The position numbers and the translations under genes were made by a program. A DNA stretch of 64,000 nt from Acanthacorydalis orientalis. Its lineage: Eukaryota; Arthropoda; Insecta; Megaloptera; Corydalidae. The number at the start of each line of letters is the position of its first letter. Positions within the stretch are counted from its first letter, which is position 1. Location of the stretch: assembly GCA_034766995.1 (NCBI GenBank), contig CM068316.1, positions 20,425,590 to 20,489,589 on the forward strand. Direction: 5' to 3'. Of this stretch, positions 24,535-38,004 are shown one piece after another. The notes under the pieces were generated by a model, which was not told where the DNA came from, made no database searches, and saw only the letters and a program-made list of their open reading frames with translations.

Positions 24535-26644
24535 AGATAACTTCTTAGCCATTCGATGTGTTCCTTTAATCAAAATTTCTCATGACTGTCTTCTGAATCC
24601 TTTTCAAACCTATGCAATTAAACGATTTAAATAATTAAAAAATGATTCTTAGTTATCTCGTAAATCTCATTAAACACTTTTTTGCACAAAACACAGTCGC
24701 TAATGACCTTAGCTCTCGAACCGCCCTAAAACCGGAAATAACTAACTAACTTTACACAAAACAGTTCTGATACTGTATTCACATTCGCAAATAAATTCTT
24801 TCCTCGCCTCACAAACCACACAAATGTTTTCCGATCAAAAATATTCAATAAATTATTATCCATTATTTTTTATTGTTCTTCGAACACATTTCGATAGCAA
24901 CGCCATCATCCTCAGAGCGCCAAGGTATAGAAAAATCAACAGAAATTTTTTTGTTGTAATCCCTTTGAATATTAAATTAGAAAAAAATTAGCTATTTAAA
25001 GAGTTTGAAATGGTAAAGGAAATATGTAAATGTATCAATCTTAAAAATATGTTTCGTTAACATATTTGTACACTGTGAAGCATTTGATAGACGTTTTACT
25101 AATTCTCTTTTCTGATACAACAAAAAAAAACTGAAAGAGCTTCTGTCAAAAACTTCACAATATATATAAATTAACTCAACGGTTGAAAAATTTTGTTCTT
25201 AAGATTATTATGATCTTTTAAATCATCAATGTATTTTATATATTTATTCATATACACGCACATTTGTATATTGTAAGTATTTAAACACATCAATTATTAA
25301 TTATCAAGTTGATAAAAGAAACAGCATTTATAAATATATTATACTTTTTTTAGATACATAATAAATGTTGTTTAATTGTATTCAAGGTGTATTATTCCGA
25401 ATACGTGCAATACATCAATCCAAATGAACATGTTAAACAACGAGAAACAAACAAAGACATTATTTAATCTGACTCATTGTAATATTGTGATCTTACCAGT
25501 GACAAGATGTGTTCACTTCTTCTGTATTTTTCATATTTTCTACATCGAACACGTATTTGTAATCAGTTGATAAGTAAAACGATTAAATGTAACTAAACGT
25601 GTATAAATAGTTTAGAAACATTCCATCCGTAATACGAAAAACATTAATTAAACCTACGTTTATAAATTATTTTCGTTTATATGTACTTTTTTAATATTGT
25701 GTATTTATTTTTTTTATAATTTATGAGTGTAATTTTTGTTTAATTTTTAGTAAATATTTATTATAAATTATTATTGTGTTTTGTGTCAAGTGTGTATTAA
25801 GGTAATTAAAATAATGTGAGTTTTTTTTTACTATTACTTTTCAAGAAATATTCGAACATATTAAACAGTCATATTTAATATTTTTTTAATACATACCATT
25901 TTAAAACTTTTATCTATTTTTAAAAACGTTTAGATATATTTTGAAATGAAACACCTATTCGTATTTCATTTTGTTTATTTTTTATAAATAATAAAACAAA
26001 ATATTTCTACATTACATATAACAGCGCATATATTTTAACATTTGCAAATATATTTGTATAAAAGTAGATGATTCGCAAAAAGAATCATAAAACACATTTT
26101 CTTTAAATTTTAATTTTTTATGCTTTGGTTATTTTTTTTTTAATTAAATAACCTATATTGAGAGACATTTATATACTAAACTTAATTCTTAATTTTATAA
26201 AAATACTATTCGCTCTTTGATTTTTAATATTACTTTAAATATCTTTATTTTTTCCATTTCATACTATTTATACATAAATGTTAATGTATTTGACGATTTT
26301 TAATTTAGTATGAAATTGTTTAATTGTAAATAATGATAAAAGGCAAAATATATATCTAAAATATTAAATAATAAAAAAAATAATAATTTACTTTTCAATA
26401 AATTAATTTATATTTTAGTTCATATAAGTATTAATAATAGTTGAATGTAAAGAACTACTTTAAAAGTGAACTGATTTTTCATACAAGGAAACTTCTGCAA
26501 GAGTTTTGTATTTATTTTTTGTATGTTACCGTATATGTGTGTATATTAAATCCCATATCTTCGAAAAATAAATTGTCAAATGTCAGAACCAACGAGTTCA
26601 TCGAACCTTATCATTCTATTTAAAGTTAATTTGAATATATGTTT

Positions 26645-26701
<57 letters not shown>

Positions 26702-27040
26702 TATATACATACATGTGCATATATATATATATATATATAAAGTCACCTTGAAGTAATGATCGTTATTGTTATTTTTATAGCATAAAATGACTTTTCTGTG
26801 AAAATATATAAATCACACGTACATCGCATCTTCAATATTGACTGCTCTTAAACTTTTTTGTATTGTAACTTTCAAGTCCCCTTAACAAATATTTAATAAT
26901 CAATTATTCCTCATTCACCGCACAGGACTTCTATGCCCGACATAAAAAAAGATCTCTATCTGTAAAATTTGTACTTAAAAAAATCTACTTGTTGTATGTT
27001 TTATTTTCATATGTTATTCTTTTCTCTCTATAATTAAAAA
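24535..27040. other. AT-rich gene-free stretch
   Basis: Holds a copy of dispersed repeat R at 24690-24955 and a TA tract at 26650-26739. Otherwise nothing recognisable. Confidence 0.55.
24690..24955 (-). repeat. Dispersed repeat R, longest copy
   Basis: Reverse-complement matches to 35205-35240 plus 35881-35985, 41570-41640, 48088-48215 and 63182-63245, and a same-strand match to 61300-61466. Landmark blocks are CATCATCCTCAGAGCGCCAA near its right end and CCTTAGCTCTCGAACCGCCC near its left. It has no coding capacity. Origin unknown; probably an old non-autonomous element. Confidence 0.75.
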
Positions 27041-27074
27041 TCAGTCCCGTGTACACTTTTTGCAAATATTATTC

Positions 27075-27265
27075 GTGTTCTGATTGGTTGTTGGAGATCG
27101 TATGGTCTCTGTTGTGATTTGTTGACATTAGTCACATGTATGTAGTTCTCTCATGGGGTACAGTAAAAGAAGATATGCTTTTTCAGTGTAAAACTGATAA
27201 GAAATTTATTCAAAATACTGTATTCCCTGAAGCTTTCGAGTAAAAAAATTGATACACATTTTAAC
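27075..27265 (+). repeat. Dispersed repeat S, partial copy
   Basis: Matches 32395-32590 through GGTCTCTGTTNTNATTNGTTGAC, then GTCACATGTATGTAG, and a conserved tail ending GAGTAAAAAAA. Confidence 0.7.
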
Positions 27266-27283
27266 ATTGTGCATATTTATATA

Positions 27284-27403
27284 TAATGTTTTACATATTA
27301 AATCAGCAACCACACTTTCCTCCCTCATGAACTTTTCATACTGTGCTGTCAGAATGTTTATTCATTTTTATTAATACATACTTAAATTATATTTCAAATT
27401 TTA

Positions 27404-27452
<49 letters not shown>

Positions 27453-29988
27453 AAACTTTTTAATATATATATATAAACAAAATAACGACATACTTTCCAC
27501 TAATTGTAACAACAGTATAATAAAATTGTTCCTCACATTATATTATTCCAATTAAGGTACATTGACAAGACAAATCTCTTCATTTATTTCAGTTTGAGAA
27601 TATTTTCTGTCTCTGTCTCTCTTCACATATACATACATGCATGCATACGTACATACATTTATGCATACATACGAAGTGTAAAATTAATTTACTATTTATT
27701 TTCAAAACATTCTGAAATATGTAATACATGTAAATACAAATGAAAAACCTTTTTTTTTATTTGGCATCTCCGTACAGAAATTTCAACATAATAGACTTTT
27801 TAATTTAAATGTAAATTATTTATAAACGTTTACTTAAATGATGACAATTATATGTATGTTTAAATATTAATATTCGGTTTATGAAAATATACTTTTTTGT
27901 TTCCGGGACAAGTGGATGCACTAAGATTTTTTATTTAGTTTCACTTAAATCTATTTTAGTTCTAGTTTATATTAAATAGTTATAACAAATTACATTATAT
28001 ATTTAATATAATTAATTTATTCATAAGAATAGTATTTCTTTGAAGTTTAAAAACAGTAATTACTACTTAGAGTATTATTTCACCGACGATAGATAGTAGT
28101 AAATTATTTTTTTATAAATAAACCTTTTCATTTAGTTTTTTTCCATATTTGTAAATAATATATTTTTCTAATTTTTAAGCTTGATAAATTTTGACTTTTT
28201 TTTAAGATATATTGCAGTAAATGATTGGTGTCTCATGCATAACAAATAAATTAAATTTATGTAGTTTTTAAATTTTCTATAACTATTTTTTTATTAAATT
28301 GATTAAACATAAACAATATTAAATGAAAATTGAAGCAAAGATAGACTGTAAAATGATAATAACAACAATACAATATATTTTATTTATACAATATTTTTTA
28401 TTATATACAATATATTTTATTGTCTGTTTTTTTCCTTCCGTATTGAATTTTTTTATTTCACTTCTACAAATTCTTGTATTTACTTATTTAATAAATCGAT
28501 CTTTTTCATTAATAAAAATGCATCAGCTATTTATTCGTAAATAATCTTTTACTCCCTTTTATTAACATTATTGATAAAAATATCATTCCTAGTCGTAAAA
28601 CATAATTCTTTTGAAACATTGTTTAAAAATTTGTCCATTTTTGAAAACCGTTGCAAGCGAAATGAAAGTTAATATCTGATCCAAAAACTAAGTAATTTGA
28701 AAACACCCCACACGAACTGTAACTGATGAAAGATAAAAAATAGGGAAAAATAGATAAAGTATAATGTAAAAAAATTAAACCATTGTGGTAAGTTCATATA
28801 AAACTCCATTTTACAGTTTACCTTGTTTTAATTTTCATATAATTATTGTTTATGTATAATCAATTTAACAAAAAAATAGTCATAAAAAATTTAAAAACTA
28901 CATAAATTTAATTTATTTATTGTCTATCAGACCCAAATCATTTACTACAATATTAGACACAAAAAAAACTCAAACTTAATCTAGCTTAAAAATTAAAAAA
29001 ATATAATGCTTTTTATACATAAGGAAAAAATATGGCAAAAATTCATTGAAATGGTTGATCTGCAAAAAATAATTTACTGCTATCTATTGATGGTGAAATA
29101 ATACTGTAAGCAGTAACTATTTTTAAGCTTCCAAGAAATACTGTTCTTATGAATAAATTCATTATGTTAAGTATATAATGTTTTTTTTTTATAAGTATTT
29201 AATATAAACTGGAACTAAAAAACATTTAAGTAAAAAAAAAATAAAAAATCTTAGTGTATCCACTTGTCCCATAAATAAGAAAGTATAATGTTTTCATAAA
29301 CCGAATATTAATATTTAAACATAGGTATAATTGTAATCATTTAGGTAAACGTTTATAAGTAATTTACAGTTAAATTAAAAAGTCTATTATTTTGAAATGT
29401 GATAACGTTGTAGCAATTGTCAATGTTTGATTCAAATATATTACAGCATATAATTATATAGAGAAAATGTTCCACAAAATTATCTATAAATTTCTGTACA
29501 GAGGTGACAAATAAAAAAGGTTTTTTTCATATGTATTTACGTGTATTACATATTTTAGAATATTTTGAAAATAAACAGTAAATTTATTTTACACTCTGTA
29601 GTTTTTTAACAAAAACGTAAATTTTTTTAATAAAATATATATACACATGAATATATGTACGTGTATATGCATATATGTATATGTAAAGTGTGAGAGAGAG
29701 AGCAATATTTCTCAAACTGATATAAATGAAAAGATTTTTCTCTTGTCTTGTCAATGCACCATGATTGGAATAATATAATTTGGGGAACAACTTTATTATA
29801 CTGTTATTACAATTAGTATAAAGTATGTCATTATTAGTATATAATAAAAAGTTTAGAATATATAATACGTAAAATTTTAAATATAATTAAAGTATATATT
29901 AATAAAAATGAACAAACATTCTGACAGTTTAGTATGAAAAGTTCATGAGGGAGGAAAGAGTGATTGCTGGTTTAATGTGCAAAACATT
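27284..29988. repeat. Large imperfect inverted repeat (about 1.1-kb arms)
   Basis: The left arm, 27284-28355, is the reverse complement of the right arm, 28807-29988, with scattered differences; the spacer is about 450 bp. Matching blocks include CCTCCCTCATGAACTTTTCATA (27333) with its complement at 29935, AATATTAATATTCGGTTTATG (27866) with its complement near 29297, and GACAAGTGGAT...CTAAGATTTT with its complement near 29248. The left arm carries an extra TA tract at 27409-27450. There is no protein-coding frame of note and no clear target duplication. It may be a fold-back element or an inverted duplication; a transcript would fold into long double-stranded RNA. Confidence 0.85.
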
Positions 29989-30073
29989 AAAATTAATTGA
30001 AATTTTCGTGAGACATCAACCCTAAAGAATATTAGTACTATCTATTTACTATAGATTAGGTACTTAAATATTA

Positions 30074-30627
30074 GGCTGGTAAGAAAATAATTGCGGTGTT
30101 TGTTTTCTTAATTCTAAACCTAATTTTTTCAATTAAATTGTCATTTCATTGTATTCATGTTAATATCATTTTAAGTGAATTTTTCAATCTCTATCTTAGT
30201 AACATCGACTTTGTTTTTATTATTAATTTTGATTCAAATTGGGCTATTGAATTAAAAATGGCAAAGAAGCAATTAAAAGCATTTTTTGAGTTCAAAATAA
30301 GTGATAAAGCGGCAGAAACTGGTCGTAAATTAAACATTGCTTTTGCTGTGGGTATTGTTGAGGAAGGTACGGTACAGTGATGGTTCCAAAGATTTCGTAC
30401 TGGGGGACGAGAGCGTTGAAGATGAAGGTCGCAAGCATCCTTCAGTTCATAACGACCAACTGAAGGCGTTGGTTGAATCAGAATCACGCACAATTCGAGG
30501 CTTGCACAAAAGTTAGGCGTTACTCATCCAACAGTTCTGGGCCACTTAAAACATCTAGGAAAATCAAAAAGGAGAAAAGTGTATATGAATTTGAAGGTCA
30601 TAAACCGCAATTATTTTTCTACCAACC
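30074..30627 (+). mobile_element. Mariner element (AGGTTGG-type ends), internally deleted
   Basis: The left end GGCTGGTAAGAAAATAATTG and the inverted right end GGTTGGTAGAAAAATAATTG are flanked by TA (30072-30073, 30628-30629). At 554 bp it keeps only the N-terminal half of the transposase gene and the right terminus. Its right end is the evident source of the 74-bp hairpins at 14812 and 38010. The ends resemble irritans-type mariners. Confidence 0.85.
30258..30590 (+). pseudogene. Mariner transposase fragment, DNA-binding half
   Basis: ATG 30258 opens MAKKQLKAFFEFKI. A stop (TGA 30378) follows EEGTVQ where the family continues WFQRFRTG, which is readable directly after. A frameshift then leads to ESVEDEGRKHPSV, LKALVESESRTIRGL and, in another frame, LGVTHPTVLGHLKHLGK (the second helix-turn-helix). 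No catalytic domain remains before the right terminal repeat. Inactive. Confidence 0.85.
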
Positions 30628-30629
30628 TA

Positions 30630-31205
30630 ATACATTCAAACAATTATCATAAGGGTCTTTTAATAAACATGTGTAGAGAAAAACCAAATACTGAGAAAAA
30701 AAATAATTCGGCAAAATGTCATTCTTAATATGAAAAAACCGCACACTACATATCTATGTATTTGTTTTAGTTTTGAAGATATTTTACAGAAAATAAAATT
30801 ATAGATATTAACAGTTCTTTTTTTTAAGATAATCACTATCTAAACTCACAAGGTAATAATAAAGCGTATTAATTAACAATATATTTAAATGTAATTTTTA
30901 ATACTTCAACTTTTAATTTTTTGACTCGCAATAATTGTTCAAAATAACCAACTTCAAAACATCACGTTTATGCAAGCGTAAAAATGTAATAGATGTGTTT
31001 TAGAAACTGTTTTCATCAATTTATTAAGCAATGCTCTATATGCATGATTACAGTTCATTTATGTATATATATTATTTAAATTATTGCAATTCGTCATTTT
31101 TCTTACAAAAAATATCCCAAAAACAAACAAAAAAGTGGTAAGGGTATTTTACAGAAGATCCGAACACAATACCAAATTACTATAAATATTCTTTATCTAG
31201 AACAC

Positions 31206-31270
<65 letters not shown>

Positions 31271-31967
31271 AGAGAGTTATATGTGAATTTTTATGGATAT
31301 AGAAAACGTAGTTACAATATTATATAAAATTCATTACAATCACTACGCGTATTCAATCAAAAGTATTAGAATAAGCATTATAAAATGACTTTGACCATAA
31401 ACAAGTTAAATTATATTTGATACACAATATTTTCTAATAATGAGAAAATAATAGCTCTCTGTTTTGTTAAGTTCGCTCTTACTAATTAAATTTTAAATAA
31501 TTGACACAAATATTATATATGTGTACATTATTGTACATTACTGTACATATATGTGTACATTGTTGTACATTACTTTCTGTTTCTTATAATTCTTTCTCTA
31601 AGATTAAATTGTTTTCTCTACTGATTTACTGTTTTTGAAAGATCTAATAACAAGTTTCTATTAATATTATTGTAATTTTCAAATTCACAATTTTCAATTT
31701 ACATGTATGTATGTATATATATATATATATATATACAATTTTGAAAATGAAATAAAATTAATATAATGAACAAAAACTGAACTTATGTATATTTAATTCT
31801 TAGTTTTTAATCGTTTTTTTGCACTACTCATCTGCAATAGACCAGTTGATCTATGAAATCTGAAGGTCTCTCTGACCACTAATAAATACTATTTGTTGAT
31901 CTTTCAACTTTCACCAATTTTTTTATACTTGTTGTATCTTCTTGTAGTTGCTAATAATTTGTATACT

Positions 31968-32033
<66 letters not shown>

Positions 32034-33694
32034 CGTGACCTTAACTGTATATAGAGATATTTATTTATTTTGTAAACATTGTATATTTGTATGTTTTCTT
32101 TACTGATTTACTACTTTTTAAATGTCTAACGACAAGTTTCTGTTGATGTTTAACTGTGGTTCCTTCTTTTTTTCGTTGACTAAAATTATATTTCAATATT
32201 AATATTGCTAAAAGTTATTCTTAAAATATACTAATATACACCAATAAGAAATAAAATTATCTTTCTAAATATAGAAAATAATTCCATCATAAAATTTCCA
32301 TAAAACATTTTTTTCGTGTAGACCACCTTCTCGCAACGCCGCTCCCCCCGCTATACTCAATAAGTAGTACGTTAACCATTTCCCGATTATCAATGATTGG
32401 TTAATGGATATCACGTGGTCTCTGTTCTAATTGGTTGACGTCAGTCACATGTATGTAGCTCTCTCACGGTGTACAACAAAAGAAATGTATACGATTTATG
32501 ATGTATACGATTGATGTAAAATTAATAACATTTATTCAAGATATCGTATTCGCTGAAACTTTAGAGTAAAAAAAATGTTACCCATTGTACTGTTGTTATT
32601 TTTTATGAACTTTACCAATAAAAAATTTACTATGTACATTTTACGCAGATTATTTGTGGGTATAATTTGTTAATTTCTGTTATTTGTTAATGGAGAGCGT
32701 GAGTCAACGAACGGGGAACAAATCTGCTCCCCTTAAGGGTCAGTGAACATAACGAGCAGGGGGTAGAACCCTCTGGTATATTCTAAAAATAAAATGTTCC
32801 TTCTTTATTTGTAAACCTGTGTATATTATTAAGAGATATATCAATATTTCCATGACTACAAGTTTCATTCTACAATAAAATTACGAGTAAATATTAGATT
32901 ATACTCATTTTCCTTAATATTATATTTCTGTCTGTGAATATTCCTTGCATTAATTTTAATCGTGTATTATTTATATATTTTTTTAAAAAAAATACACGTA
33001 TACTAATTTATAATGTTCACGTTATATTTTATTAAGATCTATATAAGCTTCATAATAATAAAAAGTTAATAAAAGTATTAGACATATTAGTTAATAAATA
33101 ATACGTGGTATTTCTAAAAAATAAATAAATAATACAGTATCATCTAAGTAGTGTTGAACAATGTGAATAAATCATTATTTTCAGCCACATATCCGCTCAA
33201 TTTTGATACTCATATGGTTGATACTTCAATCATATGAGTATTCATTTTGATACTTCAATTTCGGCTTAACGACTATCATCAAATCAAAAATATACTCTCT
33301 ACTTGTTTTTACATTTGCTTTATTTTGATACTCCAAAGTGTCTTAATATATTTTTTTGTATTCACATGTTATCAGTTTCGTGTATACATATTGCTATAAA
33401 AATTATGCCAAACAATTTCCCACAGTATTCTTCACTTATAACTGAAAACTAACAAAAACTGCGAAAACATTACATAAAATTAATACCTTGTATTAAGAAA
33501 AATCTGTTTCTAAATAGATTTACGACATGTCATGAAAAAAAAGATTATTATATAACTGAACTGGGTGTTAATGTTATTCTCACTAAAACAGTGAGAAATT
33601 TAATCGAACCGAATCCTATATCCATAATCGTTCAGCCAATATTCTTACTAAGAATACTGAATTTTCAGTTGAACATTGCCAATATGAAAATATA
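30630..33694. other. Gene-free region with microsatellites and repeat S
   Basis: TA tracts lie at about 31206-31275 (ending in GT and GA), 31703-31735 and 31968-32032 (preceded by CA). A small minisatellite of TGTACATT units is at 31522-31575. Two related 60-bp segments start near 31617 and 32098 (TTACTGATTTACT...AACAAGTTTCT). Repeat S occupies 32265-32795. No gene recognised. Confidence 0.6.
32265..32795 (+). repeat. Dispersed repeat S, long copy
   Basis: Matches 46545-46990 in reverse complement, for example TTATTTGTGGGTATAATTTG followed by TTAATTTCTGTTATNTGTTAA, and the partial copy 27075-27265. Its right end is GC-rich, with short hairpin-like blocks ending in AGGGGGTAGAACCCTCTGG. No coding capacity seen. 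Confidence 0.75.
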
Positions 33695-33698
33695 TTAA

Positions 33699-34313
33699 CC
33701 CTTTGAAGCCAGATTTAGATCTGTATATCCATTAAAGAAAATATGGTCTCAGAGCGCTATCTTTTGGATGATATATTTAAAGGTCACTAATCTCTCTAAT
33801 GTGACTAAATTTATAACTCTTTCTTTTATTAAAAAAATTACGGTCGTCTAAAAGTCATAGTTCATTTGGAACCCTATAAAAAGTGTGAACTTGAGAATTA
33901 GGTTAAATAATATTTTTTTCTAAAAGTTCATCATTGTCGGGAAACATATAAAAAATTTCGAGACTACGTCCAGGTACAAGATGTGACCGATGTAACACCG
34001 TTTTGTGCACATTTGATTTTTCAAAGTTTTTCACACACAACAGTAATGTTATTTCTGAAAATTTTCAATTGTAATCAATTTTTCTGCTTCCAATTATATG
34101 TTTCAATCAAGAGATTTATATTTCCCCGAATATTATCAACAATTTTCCATGATATATCAGATAAACGTGAAATTTCTAATGACTAATCTGAATTAACATA
34201 TTTTCTCCTGTAACCGACAAATTTGCAATTTTTATTTTGTTTGTGATAAAAGAATGTCTAATTAATGGAAAAATAAAAATGTAGCACGCTTTCCTCTCTT
34301 CGGATTCAAAGGA
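33699..34313. mobile_element. Candidate piggyBac-like MITE
   Basis: TTAA lies at 33695-33698 and 34314-34317. Inward ends CCCTTTGAAGCCAGA and TCCTTTGAATCCGAAGA share CCTTTGAA and CC at matching positions. CCCTTTG-type ends after TTAA are common in piggyBac-like elements. The 615-bp interior has a 67-codon open frame (33983-34186) without motifs, so this is a non-autonomous or dead copy. Confidence 0.6.
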
Positions 34314-34317
34314 TTAA

Positions 34318-35204
34318 ACATTGATTGTCTCAATCATTCTAATTCATATATACCTTCATCTAAACATCTAATCTTTGATACCTTTTATATTTGATCATAA
34401 ACAAAAAACTACTGCAACGTATCTAATTCTCATCTCAGTTTGACAATAAATAAATAGTAAGAAAAAACAATACTAATTTATGTTTTTATATTCTATATAA
34501 ATCTTCGTCATACAACAACGCCACAAATATCTATTTGAATAAGATAATCTGTATTTAACAATGATGTCCGTATTTTTCCGTAATTATTGAGATAATATTT
34601 ATGACGTAGAAAACGTTAACCAATCAAAGATAATCTTAAATGCAGTTAATGACAACAAATTTACGTTGTTGATAAACATTCATGAATCATTTTAGGTTTC
34701 TCTGAACAATAAAAAGGTGCATACTTAGACATTAAAAAATACTTTGTTTCACTACTGTAAAACTATAAATTAATACGATATCTTTATACTTTTGATTTAG
34801 AATAAAATTCCTCTTTTTAAATAACATGTAAAACAGGAATATTAAACTAGTAGCAAAAGAATGTAACGTGTTAGTTGAGAAAATGTATGTCAACATATGG
34901 ATTGATTTTAATTTAAGAAAATGTTCACTTGAAATGATAATACAAAAGAAATTAATCGTAGAAAATATACTAAGATAGTTACATTAATTCACACAGTTTA
35001 AAGAAATAATTTGGCTTTTGCAAATGATTTTTTCACTTCCCTTCAAACCATAAAAAAATGTATGATCGAAATATTTTATAATTAATTATTGATAAGTTTT
35101 GATTGTTGCTTGTACTCACTTTAATGCCGATGTTATCATTGTTAAAGCATTAAAGTGCAGAAAATTATACTGTACAGAAAAATCTTAAAATATAAACAAA
35201 TGTT
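34318..35204. other. AT-rich gene-free stretch
   Basis: Nothing recognisable. Confidence 0.5.
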
Positions 35205-35985
35205 TCTCTACCTTAACGCTCTGAGGATAGTAACATGTTTTTAACCCCTTGTGCTTGTATATTTTTTTAAAAAAAATAATGCATACAAAATAGCTACTAA
35301 AATTGAAAGGAAGTATCTATTGATTTCATTCATTACTATTTCCCAAAAATATTTGGTTAGAACTTCGTAGAATACATCTAAAACTGAAACATTATTTTCT
35401 AGTCTACGCAGGACTACCGAGTTTATTCCTGCTGCCTCTTCATTATCCCATAATTCTGGTTCATTATTACAATCTTGTCACTGCCACTCGTCTGCATTTT
35501 GTTCTGATAAAGAAATATCAATGAATAAAATATTGTCAGTTCACTCTCTGAACTAACTAGTCGTTTTATACGTTTTCGAGATCTCACAAATTTCTTTCTT
35601 TTTTCACTTACAATATTTTTATCACTTAAGAACTTATTTTCATTTATCAAATTTTTGTTTTTCCTCTGCATTTTTTTCAGGTAAATATTTCACAAAAATA
35701 AAAACTAATTCATCACTAATACAATTTTAAAAATGATCACTACACAATATTTATCTAACAGCTAACACACAAAACGTGTTCTTTATAAAAAAGATTGCAC
35801 GAGTCTACCTCATGATTGACTGATAGTGTTTTCTGCAGTTCACGAGGAGTCATACTGTTGATTCATGCACAAGGGGTTAAATGCGTATAAGTGATAAGTA
35901 ATCAATTATTGCTTATTCACAATAAAAAAAAGGTTATGGTGTGTGAGGGAGTGAACAATTCATTTATGAAAGTGAAACCAGAGAA
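35205..35985 (+). repeat. Dispersed repeat R, copy split by a TTAA element
   Basis: The pieces 35205-35240 and 35881-35985 together align to the complement of 24955-24770: CTCTGAGGAT... on the left, then, after the insertion, ...GTGTGAGGGAGTGAACAATT, corresponding to GTTTGTGAGGCGAGGAAAGAATT. The split falls precisely at the TTAA borders of the element 35245-35876. Confidence 0.75.
35245..35876. mobile_element. piggyBac-like short element inserted in repeat R
   Basis: TTAA borders lie at 35241-35244 and 35877-35880. Inward ends CCCCTTGTGCTTG and CCCCTTGTGCATG differ at one base in 13. The 632-bp interior contains a minus-strand open frame 35671-35423 with a basic stretch (KKFVRSRKRIKR); an overlapping frame of the same strand is acidic (NNEPELWDNEEAA). 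piggyBac transposases start with an acidic region, so this may be a leftover N terminus, but that is a guess. The insertion interrupts an older dispersed repeat, which independently supports the borders. Confidence 0.75.
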
Positions 35986-37931
35986 CTATATTATGACAAT
36001 GTTATTATCATCAGTGGCAGTCTATTAAATGAGGCACGTTTAGCACACAACAGATTAATCATGTACATATATGCACGCTGACTCACAAGTATTTCAACTT
36101 TTTTTTCAATGTTCATAAGTAGTTGACATATTTATATAACAATAAATTAGTATATAGTGAAAGTTATTAGGTATTGAATGTATAGCTAATAATAAGAAAT
36201 TAAATGGATAACTAAATTAATGTTTTTCGCATATATTGCTTTCAATTTTAATACAAAAATAAACTGAAAAGGGAAAACAATTGATTCCGTTTTAACATTA
36301 TCAGTACTTTTGAAATAAAATTACAATTATTCAGTTGTAATAAAAAAAATGCTAATTTCAAATATTTTTCTGCCTTGTTGATGTTTTCAAAAATAAAATT
36401 GTACTGTTCTGATAATTCAAAGGAACTAAAAATGTCATCAAGTATTCAGATATATCAGTACCGGAAATATTGAACTTAATTTTACTCGAGTAAATTTATA
36501 TGGTTTCATATTTAGTTGATAATTTTTTAGTCTGGTTTTATTAAAAAGTAAGAGTTAGGTTTAAAACTAGAATTGTAAGCAGTCGAACGTAATCGAATCA
36601 AAAAAATAAATTTGAACCGTTCTGAGAATTCAAAGGAACTAAAAATTTCATTAAATATTCAGATATATCAATACTGGAAATGTTGAACTTAATTTTGCTC
36701 GAGTAAATTTATATGGTTTCATATTTAGTTGACAATTTTTTAGTCTGGTTTTATACAAAAAAGAGTTAGATTTAAAACTAGAATTTTAAGCAGTCGAACG
36801 TAATCGAATCACAAAAATAAATTTGTACTGTTCTGAGAATTCCAAGGAACTAAAAATTTCATTAAGTATTCAGATATATCAATACTGGAAACCTTGAACT
36901 TAATTTTACTTGTATAAATTTATAAGGTTTCATATTTAATTGACAAATTTTTCGTCTGATTTCATACAAAAGCAAGCGTTAAATTTAAGACTAGCGTTAG
37001 AAACGTAGTCGGACAGAATCGATTAATTTGATCAGAAAAAGTAAATATCCAAAATAAACTCTAATGGTACGTATTATCCAAAAAGAATTTTCATTTGTAA
37101 TAAAATAACAATAACTTTTTGTTCATTTTCTTCGTGCCAGTCATTATTTTCTACGGTAATTTTAAAAACTAAATATAAGAAATAAGTTTACTGACGATAA
37201 CAGTATTTATTGTTAAAAGTAACACATTATAAACCCGAAATAAAGAAGTTGGCACCTGACACACGAAAACAAAACCTTAGTAATTTTGATGTTTTGTACA
37301 TTTTTTGACAGTAATTTTGTACTTCAAATAAATGTATTTTTTATTAATGTGGACAGTTAGTTTATTGCCTGAATAAACTTGTACAATATTTTAATGTTAA
37401 TTGATAGATTAAGTATTAACTGATCGATAGCACAAAACGGTATAAAAATTTATATTATTATGGAATTATGTTTTATATTCACTTAGCATCTAACAGATAT
37501 TAAATATTTTTTTTAATTATATGGCATCCTAATTAAAAAAGATTCACCATACCTGACCTACTAACACGATATCAATAAGTAAATGTTAGAAATATAAATC
37601 AAAATCTAATTAAAAATCTGTCCTTGTAAACTATTTCCAGTTGTAGAAAATGAAAGTATAATTAGATACTAAACACGTACATTTACGGAATAGACAAAAC
37701 TAGATGTCATGCGGCATTACGAGACAAATTAATTTCTTAGCTACATTTCATTGTAAATTTCATAACTGTTTTTATATTAAAATTTGTTACTAGTAAAAAT
37801 ATATTTTATACGTTATTTCATCCCTTTATATGTGTGTGTGTATATATATATATATATAGTCTACTTCTTAGTACAATACTTATATAATTCTATGCCTAAC
37901 TACGACTATTATTCATACTTCTAGTCAATAA

Positions 37932-38004
<73 letters not shown>

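Noticed and set aside
28323..28544. 73-codon hydrophobic frame in the spacer of the large inverted repeat
   Set aside because: F/I/Y-rich translation of T-rich DNA; no support for coding.
35423..35671. 82-codon minus-strand open frame as a separate host gene
   Set aside because: It lies entirely inside a TTAA-bounded transposable element and has no domain; at best a transposase remnant.
36391..37026. CRISPR-like array
   Set aside because: Units of about 212 bp are contiguous with no unique spacers; this is an animal genome and an ordinary tandem repeat.
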